A stretch of 64,000 nt of DNA from Chitinophaga sp. HK235. GTDB lineage: Bacteria > Bacteroidota > Bacteroidia > Chitinophagales > Chitinophagaceae. Positions 10,738 through 18,373 of this stretch are shown in pieces. The position numbers were made by a program, and so were the translations under genes. Location: the NCBI RefSeq assembly GCF_018255755.1, contig NZ_CP073766.1:6942501-7006500 (forward strand), written 5' to 3'. The notes beneath the pieces are model-generated. The model made no database searches. It was not told the DNA's origin and saw only the letters and a list, made by a program, of their open reading frames with translations. How positions within the stretch are numbered: position 1 is the first letter of the stretch; every line of letters starts with the position of its first letter.

Positions 10738-11039
10738 TGATACTTAATTTGATTGAGGCGAAAGATAAGGCCTATCTGTACTTAAAGGATACTCCAGTCT
10801 TGGTTAGTCGTGAGGAATTGGTAATAATGGATGAATATACTATTGAATTTGAGTATGGATGGGCTTTCTTTTATCAAACGAAAAAGTTTGTTGAAACGGG
10901 TGATATCTTTGATGGAATAGGTGGCGGTGCCCTAATTGTAAATAAATTTGATGGGAGTGTATTTGAAATTGGAAGTGCACGTTCAGCTGAAGAGTATATT
11001 GATGAATATGTTGAAGAATGTAGAAAGAAAATTCATTAA
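10734..11039 (+). CDS. Imm35-like immunity protein
   Basis: This 101-residue acidic protein starts in an ATGA overlap with the RHS stop, the usual arrangement for a toxin and its cognate immunity gene. The order of features fits the Imm35 family as I remember it: an N-terminal helix, the core EYGWAFFYQTKKFVETGD, then GGGALIVNKFDGSVFEIGSA and a C-terminal EEYI helix. There is no signal peptide, so it should protect the cytoplasm, and it would be expected to bind the papain-fold tip encoded just upstream. A second ATG three bases further in is an equally good start. The family call is by pattern; the function is inferred from position and resemblance. Confidence 0.75.
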   Translation: MMILNLIEAKDKAYLYLKDTPVLVSREELVIMDEYTIEFEYGWAFFYQTKKFVETGDIFDGIGGGALIVNKFDGSVFEIGSARSAEEYIDEYVEECRKKIH

Positions 11040-11091
11040 TGCTGGGTGGCAATTTCCAGGTATAACAAAAGATGGATTTGGGTGACTCTGA

Positions 11092-11790
11092 TGGATAGCT
11101 ATACGGTGAAAAAGTTATCTGACGCCAATGGAATATTCAGATGTATAACCATAACGGGAACCAAAACTGGGCTGGGAAGCCTCTGGAAATGGACTAGTTG
11201 AGTTATACCTATGAACCAGGTAAGAACAGGTTACTTCATATCAAAGGACGATGTTCTCAAAGAATAATACGATATTGATATCGATGAACATATTGATGGG
11301 CCTGCTTTCAATAATGGGCATCTAACTCAAACAGAGCCCCACCTATAGGGCAGAAGCATTACTCCACCCTGGTTGATAACCCGGATGCTCCGGCATCAGT
11401 ACATTTAGGTGCCCTGGGATCAGGAACTTTCACTACTTCTTACAGGAGGTAGCGAGTTCTTCGAGTTAAGCAACCACCTGGGTAACTTACTCGCCACTGT
11501 TGGTGATGACAAGCGTTCCAGCTCTGGACCCAGAGGATTGATAGACCACTACGAAGCCAATGTTGTATCTGCACAGGATTATTATCCTTTTGGGATGCAG
11601 ATGGTTTTCTTCAGATAAGTATCATATGGGTTTAATGCAAGAGAAGGATAATGGGATACAAGGAGAAGGAAATGGATATACCGCTTAGTTCTGGGAATAT
11701 GATCCGAGGATAGGAAGGAATTGAATTTAGATCCTGATCCAACTACAGGGGTAGGCGATTATTCGACGTTTTATAATAGCCCTACTTTTA
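11092..11790 (+). pseudogene. Decayed RHS core of a displaced toxin cassette
   Basis: Scattered frames still read as RHS core. YTVKKLSDANG is followed, after a one-base loss, by NIQMYNHNGNQNWAGKPL, then a stop, then LSYTYEPGKNRLLHI. Further on SNHLGNLLATVGDD and DYYPFGMQM are readable at 11409-11618, and traces of the GEGNGY and YDPRIGR border follow at about 11640-11720. These blocks match, in order, the intact core at 9000-9850. Several frameshifts and stops break it and there is no start, so it is a remnant. It precedes another broken toxin tip, as expected for a displaced C-terminal cassette left behind when a new tip was recombined onto the intact RHS gene. Confidence 0.8.
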
Positions 11791-11800
11791 TGGTGATGTA

Positions 11801-12626
11801 TTGGGAAATCGCCCAGGAGATCCACCAGGATGGTATAAGGATCTAAAAAGCGCCTATGTTAATTTTATGTGGTGGACTGGTAGGGCGCATCCAGACAATG
11901 CAGCAGAATCTTTTGACAGAACGATCGTGCATCTGACAAGTTGGAGTCAAATAAAATCTGATACAAAAGAAGCCGCGGGAAATGCTTACTGGTCTTTTGG
12001 GGGAATCGACCAATGGTATTCTAAAACAGTGGACATTAGGAACATATTCTAAGTCGCCTGCGGATTTTAACTTAAATGATAAACAAGCTGCATATTTCCA
12101 AACAGCTAGCGATGTAATTCAGAACACGCCATTGCCTATAGAAGGTGGTGGGAATTTTTCGCCTAGAGTTGTTCTATCTGGAGGAGGAGGTGGTGTTCTT
12201 AAACCAGTAACAAACCTTCAGGTTAAAATTGAAACTATTGTTTTAGCAAATGCGTCAAGTGGAACTCCGGTTTCAGCATCCTCGTCATCCTCGTCCTCGT
12301 CAGGCACAACATACACGGCTCAATAAACTGCATCGGGTAGTTGGACTTATGATCGCCTTGAAGTAGAGACGCCTTCAGGTATTGCTATGAGGCCAAAGGA
12401 TGTGCTGGTTAGGTGGAATCAATTCTTAGGTCCCAATCAAACAAATATTAATCCTGGATTTGGGAATGTTGATCCTGATAGGATTTGGTCGGCTGATGGT
12501 AGAAGAAGTATTAGATTTGGTGATCATGAAGCAACCCCAAACGTAAGAGGGCTAATGCGTTTTCGTGAAGAGACTTGGTATCCTTATAGAGTTGAAAATG
12601 TAATTCGAAGAGTACAGAAAAAATAA
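11801..12626 (+). pseudogene. Broken RHS toxin tip, one frameshift and one stop
   Basis: Three open pieces make one protein of about 275 residues. The first (11801-12052) reads into GIDQWYSK; a frameshift near 12015-12025 moves to the frame of 11982-12326, which reads QWTLGTYSKSPADF. That frame stops at TAA 12324-12326 and continues in the same frame as TASGSWTYDRLEVETPSG and RPKDVLVRWNQFLG to 12626. The last part, with SADGRRSIRFGDHE, looks like a compact RHS toxin domain, but I cannot name its family. A serine run (12280-12300, TCC/TCG repeats) lies before the stop. With only two lesions the decay seems recent, or the frameshift could be a sequencing error. Confidence 0.7.
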
Positions 12627-12677
12627 AATAGATAAAAAAAGCAATGAATGTGGTTATCACTAAAGTAGAATATCCAT

Positions 12678-13031
12678 ATGTATCATTTATTAGTGACTAT
12701 GGAGAAGGTTGCATATGCCACCGGTCAGAAATTTGAGCAGGGCGTGACTCATGGTGTTGAATTTGATCTATTGTTAGAGCTTGATACGAGTGAGAATACA
12801 AAGGTTGGAACAAATCTGAAAGCAGGTTTTTATTGTGAAGATGACCGTACTGTTATTGTAGCATTGGTTGAAAGTATAGAGGAAGATGATGCTATGTGGT
12901 TACGTATAGTGACAGATTGTATTATTGAGGCTTATGGAGTTGATGATACTATTAAAACAGGGGATAGGCTGGAAATTAGAATGCCAAAAGACAAATTTAA
13001 AATGACCTGTATTGGGACTCTTTTTAAATAA
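12678..13031 (+). CDS. Probable orphan immunity protein
   Basis: This 117-residue acidic protein is not recognised. It has no signal peptide or membrane segment. Internal sequence such as HGVEFDLLLELD and KTGDRLEIRMPK suggests an alpha/beta soluble protein. It directly follows the broken toxin tip, the place where a cognate immunity gene sits, and unlike the tip it is intact. ATG at 12699 (MEKVAYATG) is an alternative start; no good ribosome-binding sequence separates the two. Keeping an immunity gene after its toxin is lost is common in such arrays, since it still protects against kin; here that is inference. Confidence 0.55.
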   Translation: MYHLLVTMEKVAYATGQKFEQGVTHGVEFDLLLELDTSENTKVGTNLKAGFYCEDDRTVIVALVESIEEDDAMWLRIVTDCIIEAYGVDDTIKTGDRLEIRMPKDKFKMTCIGTLFK

Positions 13032-13082
13032 CTTTTGGATTGTAAAGAACATACGGAATATGAAATGGTCTGGATTTAATCT

Positions 13083-13152
13083 GGCTGTTAAAACCAGTCA
13101 TCATGGACCGGTTTTAACAGCCGCTGAACTAGCTCAGCGGCTTATTTTATTT
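13083..13152 (+). terminator. Double-hairpin terminator after orphan immunity gene
   Basis: A perfect 13-base inverted repeat (GGCTGTTAAAACC, 13083-13095 with 13110-13122) shares its end with a second hairpin, GCCGCTGA/TCAGCGGC (13120-13127 with 13134-13141). A TTATTTTATTT tract follows. It would end transcripts from the toxin island. On the other strand it lies just beyond the stop of the XRE remnant. Confidence 0.7.
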
Positions 13153-13390
13153 ATATGCAGCTCTTGTTTTGGCATCCCATAAAAGGCCATCTAAGGCATG
13201 TAGGATATATTTTTTATCTTCTTCCAGGAGCGCATCAATATCATTCAATCCCTTAAGCATAGCAGGGTCTTTAAGCACATTAACCTGGTTAGTCACCCTT
13301 AATAAAAATCCCATGGTAGTGTAAGTATCCCTTTTCTGGTGACAGTTTAAACTTAGATAAAAAAGGCTAAATTTAAACTGAACTACTATC

Positions 13391-13681
13391 ATGAAAAAGA
13401 CCAGATTCACAGAAACTCAGATTGTGTCTATTTTGAAGCAGCAGGAAAATGGGCTTGCCACAAAGGACATTTGCCGCGAACATGGCATTTCTGAAGCTAC
13501 TTTCTATAACTGGAAAAGCAAGTATGGAGGCATGGAGGCTTCAGATGTGAAGCGCCTCAAAGACCTGGAGGAAGAAAATTCCAGGCTCAAAAGAATGTAT
13601 GCTGACCTATCCCTTGACAATCAGATACTGAAGGATCTATTCACAAAAAAAGGCTGGGCCCTTCCACAAAAAGACAAGTAG
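13391..13681 (+). CDS. IS3-family transposase OrfA
   Basis: This 96-residue protein has an N-terminal helix-turn-helix of the transposase_8 (IS3 OrfA) kind, KKTRFTETQIVSILKQQENG with SEATFYNWKSKYGG. A leucine-rich coiled coil follows from about residue 55 (LKDLEEENSRLKRMYADLSL). In this family OrfA binds the terminal repeats, and its coiled coil mediates dimerisation with the OrfAB fusion. The stop at 13681 lies beyond a seven-A slippery run at 13645-13651, where a -1 frameshift would fuse it to OrfB. The start lies 71 bases inside the left end of the element. Confidence 0.92.
   Translation: MKKTRFTETQIVSILKQQENGLATKDICREHGISEATFYNWKSKYGGMEASDVKRLKDLEEENSRLKRMYADLSLDNQILKDLFTKKGWALPQKDK
13645..13651 (+). 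promoter_or_regulatory. A-AAA-AAA slippery site for -1 frameshift
   Basis: The OrfA codons read ACA-AAA-AAA-GGC here, placing the heptamer in the X-XXY-YYZ phase. After slipping, the -1 frame is open without a stop into OrfB, reading KRLGPSTKRQVAEELVADQG. This is the usual way IS3-family elements make the OrfAB transposase. Confidence 0.75.
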
Positions 13682-13689
13682 CAGAAGAA

Positions 13690-14487
13690 TTGGTCGCAGA
13701 TCAGGGTATTTCTGTGAGCAGGGCCTGTCGAATAGTTTCCTTTCCCCGTTCAAAGTTTTATTATCGTAGTCGTAGAAATGACCAGGTACTGATTGATGCC
13801 CTTCAGGACCTTGCTTTTAAGCATACTTCCTACGGTTTTCGCAAGCTTTTCGCCTATTTGAGGCGTGCAGGTCATCACTGGAATCATAAAAGAGTATACC
13901 GGGTATACAGGCTGCTTAAGCTGAATAAGAGGAGGAAGCTGAAACGCAGAGTGCCAGCACGCATTAAACAACCATTACAACAGCAAACCAATGTTAATAT
14001 CATCTGGAGCATGGATTTCATGAGTGATAGCCTGATTGGAAACAAACGCTTCAGAACATTTAACGTGATAGATGATGGCTCCCGGGAGGTCTTGGGTATA
14101 GAAGTCGATACTTCACTATCGTCATACCGAATTGTACGGGTATTGGAAAGAATTATTGAATCCAGAGGCAAACCAGCCGCGATAAGAACTGATAATGGTC
14201 CGGAATTTACTTCAGGTTATTTTGAACAGTGGTGCCACCAGCACGGTATCCGGCTACAATACATTCAACCAGGCCGACCAATGCAGAATGGTTATGTCGA
14301 ACGATTTAATCGTCTTTACAGAGAAGCTGTCCTCGATGCCTATATCTTTGAGGACTTGCACCAGGTAAGGGAATTAACCTATACCTGGATGGAAGAATAT
14401 AACCAAAGAAGACCTCACGAATCTTTGAAGAACATGACGCCTTGCGAATGGAAAGCGGAGTTGCAAAAATCCAGAAACTCCAATTAA
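13690..14487 (+). CDS. IS3-family transposase OrfB, DDE integrase domain
   Basis: The 265 listed residues start at TTG, but the frame is open upstream to the slippery site, and the working protein is probably the OrfAB fusion. An N-terminal HTH_21-like part (KFYYRSRRN.. TSYGFRKLFAYLRRAG) precedes the retroviral-type integrase core. The likely catalytic residues are D in WSMDFMSD, D in RTDNGPEF and E in NGYVERFNRLYRE, followed by the typical ending NQRRPHESL. The WSMDFMSDSL and NVIDDGSRE wording is that of the IS407 group. No lesion is visible. Confidence 0.93.
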   Translation: MVADQGISVSRACRIVSFPRSKFYYRSRRNDQVLIDALQDLAFKHTSYGFRKLFAYLRRAGHHWNHKRVYRVYRLLKLNKRRKLKRRVPARIKQPLQQQTNVNIIWSMDFMSDSLIGNKRFRTFNVIDDGSREVLGIEVDTSLSSYRIVRVLERIIESRGKPAAIRTDNGPEFTSGYFEQWCHQHGIRLQYIQPGRPMQNGYVERFNRLYREAVLDAYIFEDLHQVRELTYTWMEEYNQRRPHESLKNMTPCEWKAELQKSRNSN

Positions 14488-14545
14488 TCACTGTTACCTA
14501 GATGGGGTACTTACAGTAGTATCCAGTTCTTCAGCAAGCCGCTTT

Positions 14546-15013
14546 TATACCCTTTGTGGTCGGGACGAGGTACTCACCCAGCCTGGTCACTTCGTTGATG
14601 TGATAACTCCCACGGGTAAACGGTATATAGATTTTTTTCTTTCAAATGAGGTTATTACTAAGGAGCAAACGGCGATGTGGAGTCAGGCTCAAGCAAAAGT
14701 ATTAAAGCGTTCAGGTCTTACTGAAGAAGCTTTTGCTAAGATGTTATCTTCGACCTCAAAAACAGCTCAAAATAAAGTGGGGCGTCTAAAGGCTCCGCTG
14801 AGGAACGGTCTGGAGCAAAGTAGGAGAATATATGACTCAAATGAAACAGTCCGGTTAGAAGGTACTTCGGGTTCACTTGTGCCAGGAGCAGGAACTGCGG
14901 TTGGAGGAATTGTAGGAGGGCTTATAAGGGGGACTATTGGATATATGGCTGGTTCTACGGTAACGCAGCTGGTACATGATTTTATATTCACCTCTGGAGC
15001 TCCGCTGAACTAG
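14546..15013 (+). pseudogene. Second displaced toxin-tip fragment
   Basis: The frame reads RFYTLCGRDEVLTQPGHF, then VDVITPTGKRYIDFFL and on to the stop at 15013, with a first usable GTG at 14600. It has no start of its own and begins where the XRE remnant ends, so it is a 5'-truncated piece. Near the C terminus is a glycine-zipper-like stretch (PGAGTAVGGIVGGLIRGTIG), which can span or insert in membranes. I do not recognise a toxin family. The place (after an RHS locus, before a small partner gene) suggests a toxin tip. Confidence 0.5.
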
Positions 15014-15089
15014 CCATTGGGAGCTGGAAACTATGGTCGGGTTATGCATAAAACGAAATTAATTCAATAAAATATTTAAAAGAAAGGAA

Positions 15090-15516
15090 ATGGTACTTTG
15101 GGAATTCGAAAAGATATATATGAGGATAGTCGAAGGAGAGTTTGTGGAATTAGAGTGTATTTTTGTTCAAGAAAAATCTCCTAGCCTTTTGGTGTTTAAT
15201 ATCGGGGCGTTTTTTTTGGTAAATCGAGGTGAAACTTTTGATCATAGTAACTTTAAAAGAGTTTGAACTGCACTCTATATTAGGAAACAGTACAATTCAA
15301 TTAAAAGGACTATACAACTTTAAAGGTAGTTTGTATATGGAACTAGATAGCAGTATAATTAAGATATACAATCAGTTTAATATGCAGTATGGAACGTCCG
15401 GAAATATTTTAGAATTTGTAATGCCCTTAATGGATGAAAGTAAATATTACTTATGGAAAGAGGAGATTCGCCTTGCGAGTACACAGGAAATAATAGATTT
15501 GAGATATATCACCTGA
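15090..15516 (+). pseudogene. Frameshifted small partner (immunity-like) gene
   Basis: An AGAAAGG ribosome-binding sequence precedes ATG 15090. That frame encodes 58 residues (MVLWEFEKIYMRIVEGEF to DHSNFKRV, stop at 15266). The overlapping frame 15229-15516 continues with FELHSILGNSTIQLKG to the end. One frameshift near 15255-15262, in AACTTTAAAAGAG, would restore a protein of about 140 residues. It has no signal peptide. It follows the second toxin-tip fragment closely, so a broken immunity gene is the best guess. Two genuine small overlapping genes are the alternative. Confidence 0.45.
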
Positions 15517-15551
15517 GCTGATAGTCTTGATTATAATGTTATTAAATCATG

Positions 15552-15591
15552 CAACGCCGCATTTACCCTGAGTAATGCGGCGTTGTTGTTT
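15552..15591 (+). terminator. Intrinsic terminator closing the toxin island
   Basis: Perfect 12-base arms CAACGCCGCATT (15552-15563) and AATGCGGCGTTG (15574-15585) surround a 10-base loop and are followed by TTGTTT. It separates the toxin island from the next operon. Confidence 0.8.
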
Positions 15592-15761
15592 CCCCGGATC
15601 TAATGCCCCTCGCTTACAAACATGTTTTTGCCTGGCGCGCGGTTTTGTTAACCTCCTTTTGAAAAAAAATATTTTTATTCTTAAAAAATTGACTATCAAT
15701 TGATTGGATTATGGGTCTGCTAACATCAGGAAATAAATTTTAATATTATAAGTACACTTAT

Positions 15762-15769
15762 TATATTTG
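15762..15769 (+). promoter_or_regulatory. Bacteroidota -7 box TATATTTG
   Basis: TATATTTG matches TAnnTTTG and lies 27 bases before the SRPBCC start. The -33 region (TTTTAATA) is weak. It would serve the SRPBCC, EVE and MarR genes, and the MarR product may act on it. Confidence 0.4.
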
Positions 15770-15796
15770 TACATATAATCATAAAACATAAAAAAC

Positions 15797-16222
15797 ATGT
15801 GGACAAAATCCTATTCCGTAGTTACTAAAGAAATCACTAAAGAACAGATCTGGAAACTCACTACAGACATCGACAACTGGAAAAACTGGGACGGTGGCGT
15901 GGAGTATTCAAAACTGCAGGGAGAATTTAAAGTGGGTCAGCATTTCATCCTTAAACCCAAAGGCGGTCCGAAAGTAAAAATCCAGCTGATGGAAATCATT
16001 CCCAACAAAAGGTTTACAGATATGACCAGTTTTCCTTTGGCCAAAATGTATGGTGATCATCTCTATGAAGAAACACCGGAAGGATTAAAAATCACCGTTA
16101 CCATGTCTGTTAAAGGTTTGCTGTCTTCTCTCTGGGTGAAACTGGTAGCAAAAAATATTATTGATCATATGCCGGAAGATGTTGCCAATCAAATTGAACA
16201 CGCTAAAAAAATCAGTTTATGA
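15797..16222 (+). CDS. SRPBCC family (polyketide cyclase/dehydrase-like) protein
   Basis: This 141-residue soluble protein has the START/Bet v1-like order of the SRPBCC superfamily: an N-terminal strand (WTKSYSVVTKEITKEQIW), the DIDNWKNWDGGVEYSKL turn, beta strands with FILKPKGGPKVKIQLMEI, and a long C-terminal helix with DHMPEDVANQIEHAKK. Such proteins hold hydrophobic ligands in a deep pocket; the ligand here is unknown. The stop overlaps the EVE gene start in ATGA, so the two genes are translationally coupled, and a MarR regulator follows. Confidence 0.8.
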   Translation: MWTKSYSVVTKEITKEQIWKLTTDIDNWKNWDGGVEYSKLQGEFKVGQHFILKPKGGPKVKIQLMEIIPNKRFTDMTSFPLAKMYGDHLYEETPEGLKITVTMSVKGLLSSLWVKLVAKNIIDHMPEDVANQIEHAKKISL

Positions 16223-16647
16223 GAAAATACTGGATGGCTAGTATATCAAAAGAGCATACTTTGCGGGGTGTGAGCGACAACTTCATACAGGTTTGTCATG
16301 GTAAGCAGGCACCCTTGAAACGAATGAAAAAAGGAGACGGGATCATTATTTATTCTGCTAAACAAACGATGACCGGAGCAGAAAAATGCCAGGCATTTAC
16401 AGCTGTGGGAGAAGTGGCCGATGAAGAAGTATACCAGTTCAAAATGACGGAGGATGTTGAACCTTACAGAAGAAATATTCAATTCCGTGATTGTAGTGAA
16501 GCGCAGATTATTCCGTTAATAGATCAACTGGAATTCATTCAGAATAAAAAATCATGGGGGTATCCATTCCGTTTTGGTTTTTTTGAAATCGGAGAAAATG
16601 ACTTTAATTTAATTGTTTCAAAAATGAATGCAAATGAAATCGACTGA
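16219..16647 (+). CDS. EVE domain protein
   Basis: This 142-residue protein is almost entirely an EVE (PUA-like) domain. It begins YWMASISKEH with GDGIIIYSAKQ and FTAVGEVADEEVYQ, and ends with the aromatic SWGYPFRFGFFEI strand region seen in UPF0310 members. EVE domains are thought to read modified bases in DNA or RNA. Stand-alone members are usually conserved proteins of unknown role, and no restriction or methylation gene lies nearby. It overlaps the preceding SRPBCC gene by 4 bases and the following MarR gene by 20 bases. Confidence 0.85.
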   Translation: MRKYWMASISKEHTLRGVSDNFIQVCHGKQAPLKRMKKGDGIIIYSAKQTMTGAEKCQAFTAVGEVADEEVYQFKMTEDVEPYRRNIQFRDCSEAQIIPLIDQLEFIQNKKSWGYPFRFGFFEIGENDFNLIVSKMNANEID

Positions 16648-17092
16648 TAATACCTTTAGTGCGAAGCATGCTGATGACAGTTCTGGTTTCCTGCTATGGC
16701 AGGTAACCAGCCTGTGGCAAAGGGAAATAAAAAAGGCATTGGAGCAGTATGATTTAACCCATTCTCAGTTTGTACTGATGGCCAGCATCCACTGGCTGAC
16801 CTTAAACAAGCAGGATGTAACGCAGATAATGCTTTCTTCCCATACTAAAATCGACCCCATGACCACCTCCACTGTTCTGAGGACCTTACAGGTAAAAGGA
16901 TTTGTACAGCGTCGGGAACATTCAACGGATACCAGGGCCAAAACAGTTTGCCTGACAGAAGAAGGCAAAAAAATCATTAAAAAAGCCGTGGTAACCGTAG
17001 AGAATTTTGACAAAACTTTCTTCTCAAAACTAGGCGATCATGTAGCCGGCTTTAACAGCCAGCTGAGGAAATTACTGACAGAAGAAGCATGA
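16628..17092 (+). CDS. MarR family transcriptional regulator
   Basis: This 154-residue winged-helix regulator has the MarR order: an N-terminal dimer helix (SSGFLLWQVTSLWQREIKKAL), recognition region DVTQIMLSSHTKIDPMTTST, then the wing RREHSTDTRAKTVCLTEEGK, and C-terminal dimer helices. The wing keeps the D.R signature. Its start overlaps the EVE gene by 20 bases, so it is the last gene of a three-gene unit and probably autoregulates it. ATG at 16634 is an alternative start. Its ligand could be one that the SRPBCC protein also binds, but that is speculation. Confidence 0.9.
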   Translation: MQMKSTDNTFSAKHADDSSGFLLWQVTSLWQREIKKALEQYDLTHSQFVLMASIHWLTLNKQDVTQIMLSSHTKIDPMTTSTVLRTLQVKGFVQRREHSTDTRAKTVCLTEEGKKIIKKAVVTVENFDKTFFSKLGDHVAGFNSQLRKLLTEEA

Positions 17093-17123
17093 TGGGCTGA
17101 CCTTTCAGCCAGCCCGATCATAT

Positions 17124-17891
17124 TTATTGTTTTTTCTTTTTAAGATAATAATCGGTCGCTTTTTGCATAAAAAGTGACAGTTGTTTGCCAGGCAGCATAT
17201 TGGCGGAGGCGCCGGGGTTGTTGGATACATATAGTTCTCCCAGGTTTCTGAGATATTCCAGTTTGCCAGCAGTTTCCTGTCCGCCGGTCAGTTGGGTGAT
17301 GATCTCGTAGCGCCTGGCTATACATTGTTGTACGGCCTCGCTTTCAGGGTCTTCAGACATGAGTGCGGTTAATCGCACTGTAATATCCTGCAACTCCGTT
17401 TTCATCGTTGCCATTTCATCCTGATCAAAGCTGTGTAAGGTGGCTTCTACCGATAAAATGGTATCCTGGCCCCATTTAGACATGGCTTCTTTTCTGTAGG
17501 CGACCATCTTTTCCTGTGGCATACCTTCGTATAAATCTTCTACGTGTAACATGGACTTGTTTTTAAGTGTTACCAATGTTGTTTCTATGGTACCAATCAA
17601 TGTGTTTATCCTTTCCTTCCTGGCTAACAGCGCTTTGATATGTCCTTCCAGCGCCTGCATCAGATCAAATGCAGGATCATCCAGAATAGTACAGATGTCT
17701 TTCAGCGGGAAATCCAGTTCCCTGTAAAAGAGTATCTGCTGTAAACGCAACAGCTCCTTTTCGCCATAAAGCCTGTACCCGGCCGCGGTACGAACAGAAG
17801 GTTTCAGCAAGCCCATCTTGTCATAGAGGTGTAAGGTGCGCACGCTCACACCTGCCAGTTGAGAGAGCTTTTTTACAGAATAGTTGTCCAT
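17124..17891 (-). CDS. MerR family regulator with TipAS domain
   Basis: This 255-residue protein starts with a MerR helix-turn-helix (YSVKKLSQLAGVSVRTLHLY, then GYRLYGEKELLRLQQIL), then a coiled-coil dimerisation helix to about residue 115. The C-terminal half, with MSKWGQDTI and a helical bundle ending FMQKATDYYL, is a TipAS-type drug-binding domain. In TipAL-like proteins this domain binds thiopeptides and other compounds, and the regulator then activates efflux or resistance genes. No efflux gene is adjacent, so the target is not obvious. The gene is convergent with the MarR gene, 31 bases apart. Confidence 0.9.
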   Translation of the reverse strand: MDNYSVKKLSQLAGVSVRTLHLYDKMGLLKPSVRTAAGYRLYGEKELLRLQQILFYRELDFPLKDICTILDDPAFDLMQALEGHIKALLARKERINTLIGTIETTLVTLKNKSMLHVEDLYEGMPQEKMVAYRKEAMSKWGQDTILSVEATLHSFDQDEMATMKTELQDITVRLTALMSEDPESEAVQQCIARRYEIITQLTGGQETAGKLEYLRNLGELYVSNNPGASANMLPGKQLSLFMQKATDYYLKKKKQ

Positions 17892-17981
17892 CGTTTGGAT
17901 TTATACCTTGTTGGGACAAATATAGGGTATGACGTAAGGTAAGAGTCAAGAGAAAAATCAAATATTTTTTGAACGAAGATA

Positions 17982-18221
17982 TCAGTAGGGTTCTTTTATC
18001 CGGGAATTCAGATTTGTAAAATTCAACACATCATTCACCACCTCTTCTGCCGCTTCCCTGGCCCCCAACAGGGTGCAGGCAAAATGAAAAAGCCTGCCGG
18101 CATAATGATGATAAAAATCTGCAAATGCAGACTGATCATCTCCGTTCTTCATGTTGTCCCATAACTCTTTCCCGTTGTCCTCAGTGAAATCACGATTTGG
18201 TTTTGGCATCTGGAAGTCCAT
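17982..18221 (-). pseudogene. Truncated ECF sigma factor
   Basis: The 79 residues contain sigma region 2: ELWDNMKNGDDQSAFADFYH, HYAGRLFHFACTLLG and AREAAEEVVNDV. After VNDV, where an intact factor continues with F..LW and region 4, the frame changes to an unrelated 15-residue tail and stops. No region 4 is readable downstream, so the gene lost its 3' half rather than suffering one frameshift. Its cognate FecR and SusC/D partners are not adjacent. As it stands it could bind core polymerase but should not recognise a -35 element. Confidence 0.7.
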
Positions 18222-18373
18222 TTCACGAAGCCAAAATAGGGATTTTAGTTAAGAGCCGTATCTTTTTGAATCGAAATACTGTCAGTTTCACAATCATCTG
18301 GATTTTGAGCAGTTGCTGCTATTATTCACATGGGAGAATCCTAAGCGTAGAAAATTTTATACTTTTGTAAAGT

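Larger units (their letters stand above)
13320..14515 (+). mobile_element. IS3-family insertion sequence, IS407-like, 1196 bp
   Basis: The ends are imperfect inverted repeats of about 26 bases that begin TGTAAGTATCCC on the left and, read inward, TGTAAGTACCCC on the right. Both ends are flanked by GTAG (13316-13319 and 14516-14519), a 4-base target duplication, which fits the IS407 group. Inside are orfA and orfB of a DDE transposase in two frames. Both reading frames are intact, so the copy may still be active. It splits the XRE remnant. Confidence 0.93.
13147..14547 (-). pseudogene. XRE-type regulator remnant split by an IS element
   Basis: Reading the minus strand, 14547-14516 gives KRLAEELDTT and 13319-13147 gives MGFLLRVTNQVNVLKDP up to GLLWDAKTRAAYK. 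Removing the IS and one copy of the GTAG duplication joins these in one frame as LDTTMGFLL. This is the C-terminal half of a common helix-turn-helix regulator (DTTxGFLL after the HTH, and a final DDK.HILYALDGLL..AK.. helix). The HTH itself is missing: the frame meets a stop upstream of KRLAEE near 14547, where a toxin-tip sequence on the other strand begins. It was therefore already a fragment when the IS arrived. Confidence 0.7.

Noticed and set aside
12270..12305. TCC/TCG repeats as a possible CRISPR-like or tandem repeat array
   Set aside because: It is only a short serine run in a broken reading frame; there are no spacers or repeat units of the right size.
12644..12735. Short frame MNVVITKVEYPYVSFISDYG before the orphan immunity gene
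   Set aside because: It runs for about 30 codons and stops inside the next frame. A frameshifted longer N terminus of the immunity gene is possible but not supported by a family match.
17098..17122. Terminator between the MarR and MerR genes
   Set aside because: The hairpin GGCTG/CAGCC has only 5 bases of clean stem, too weak to list.
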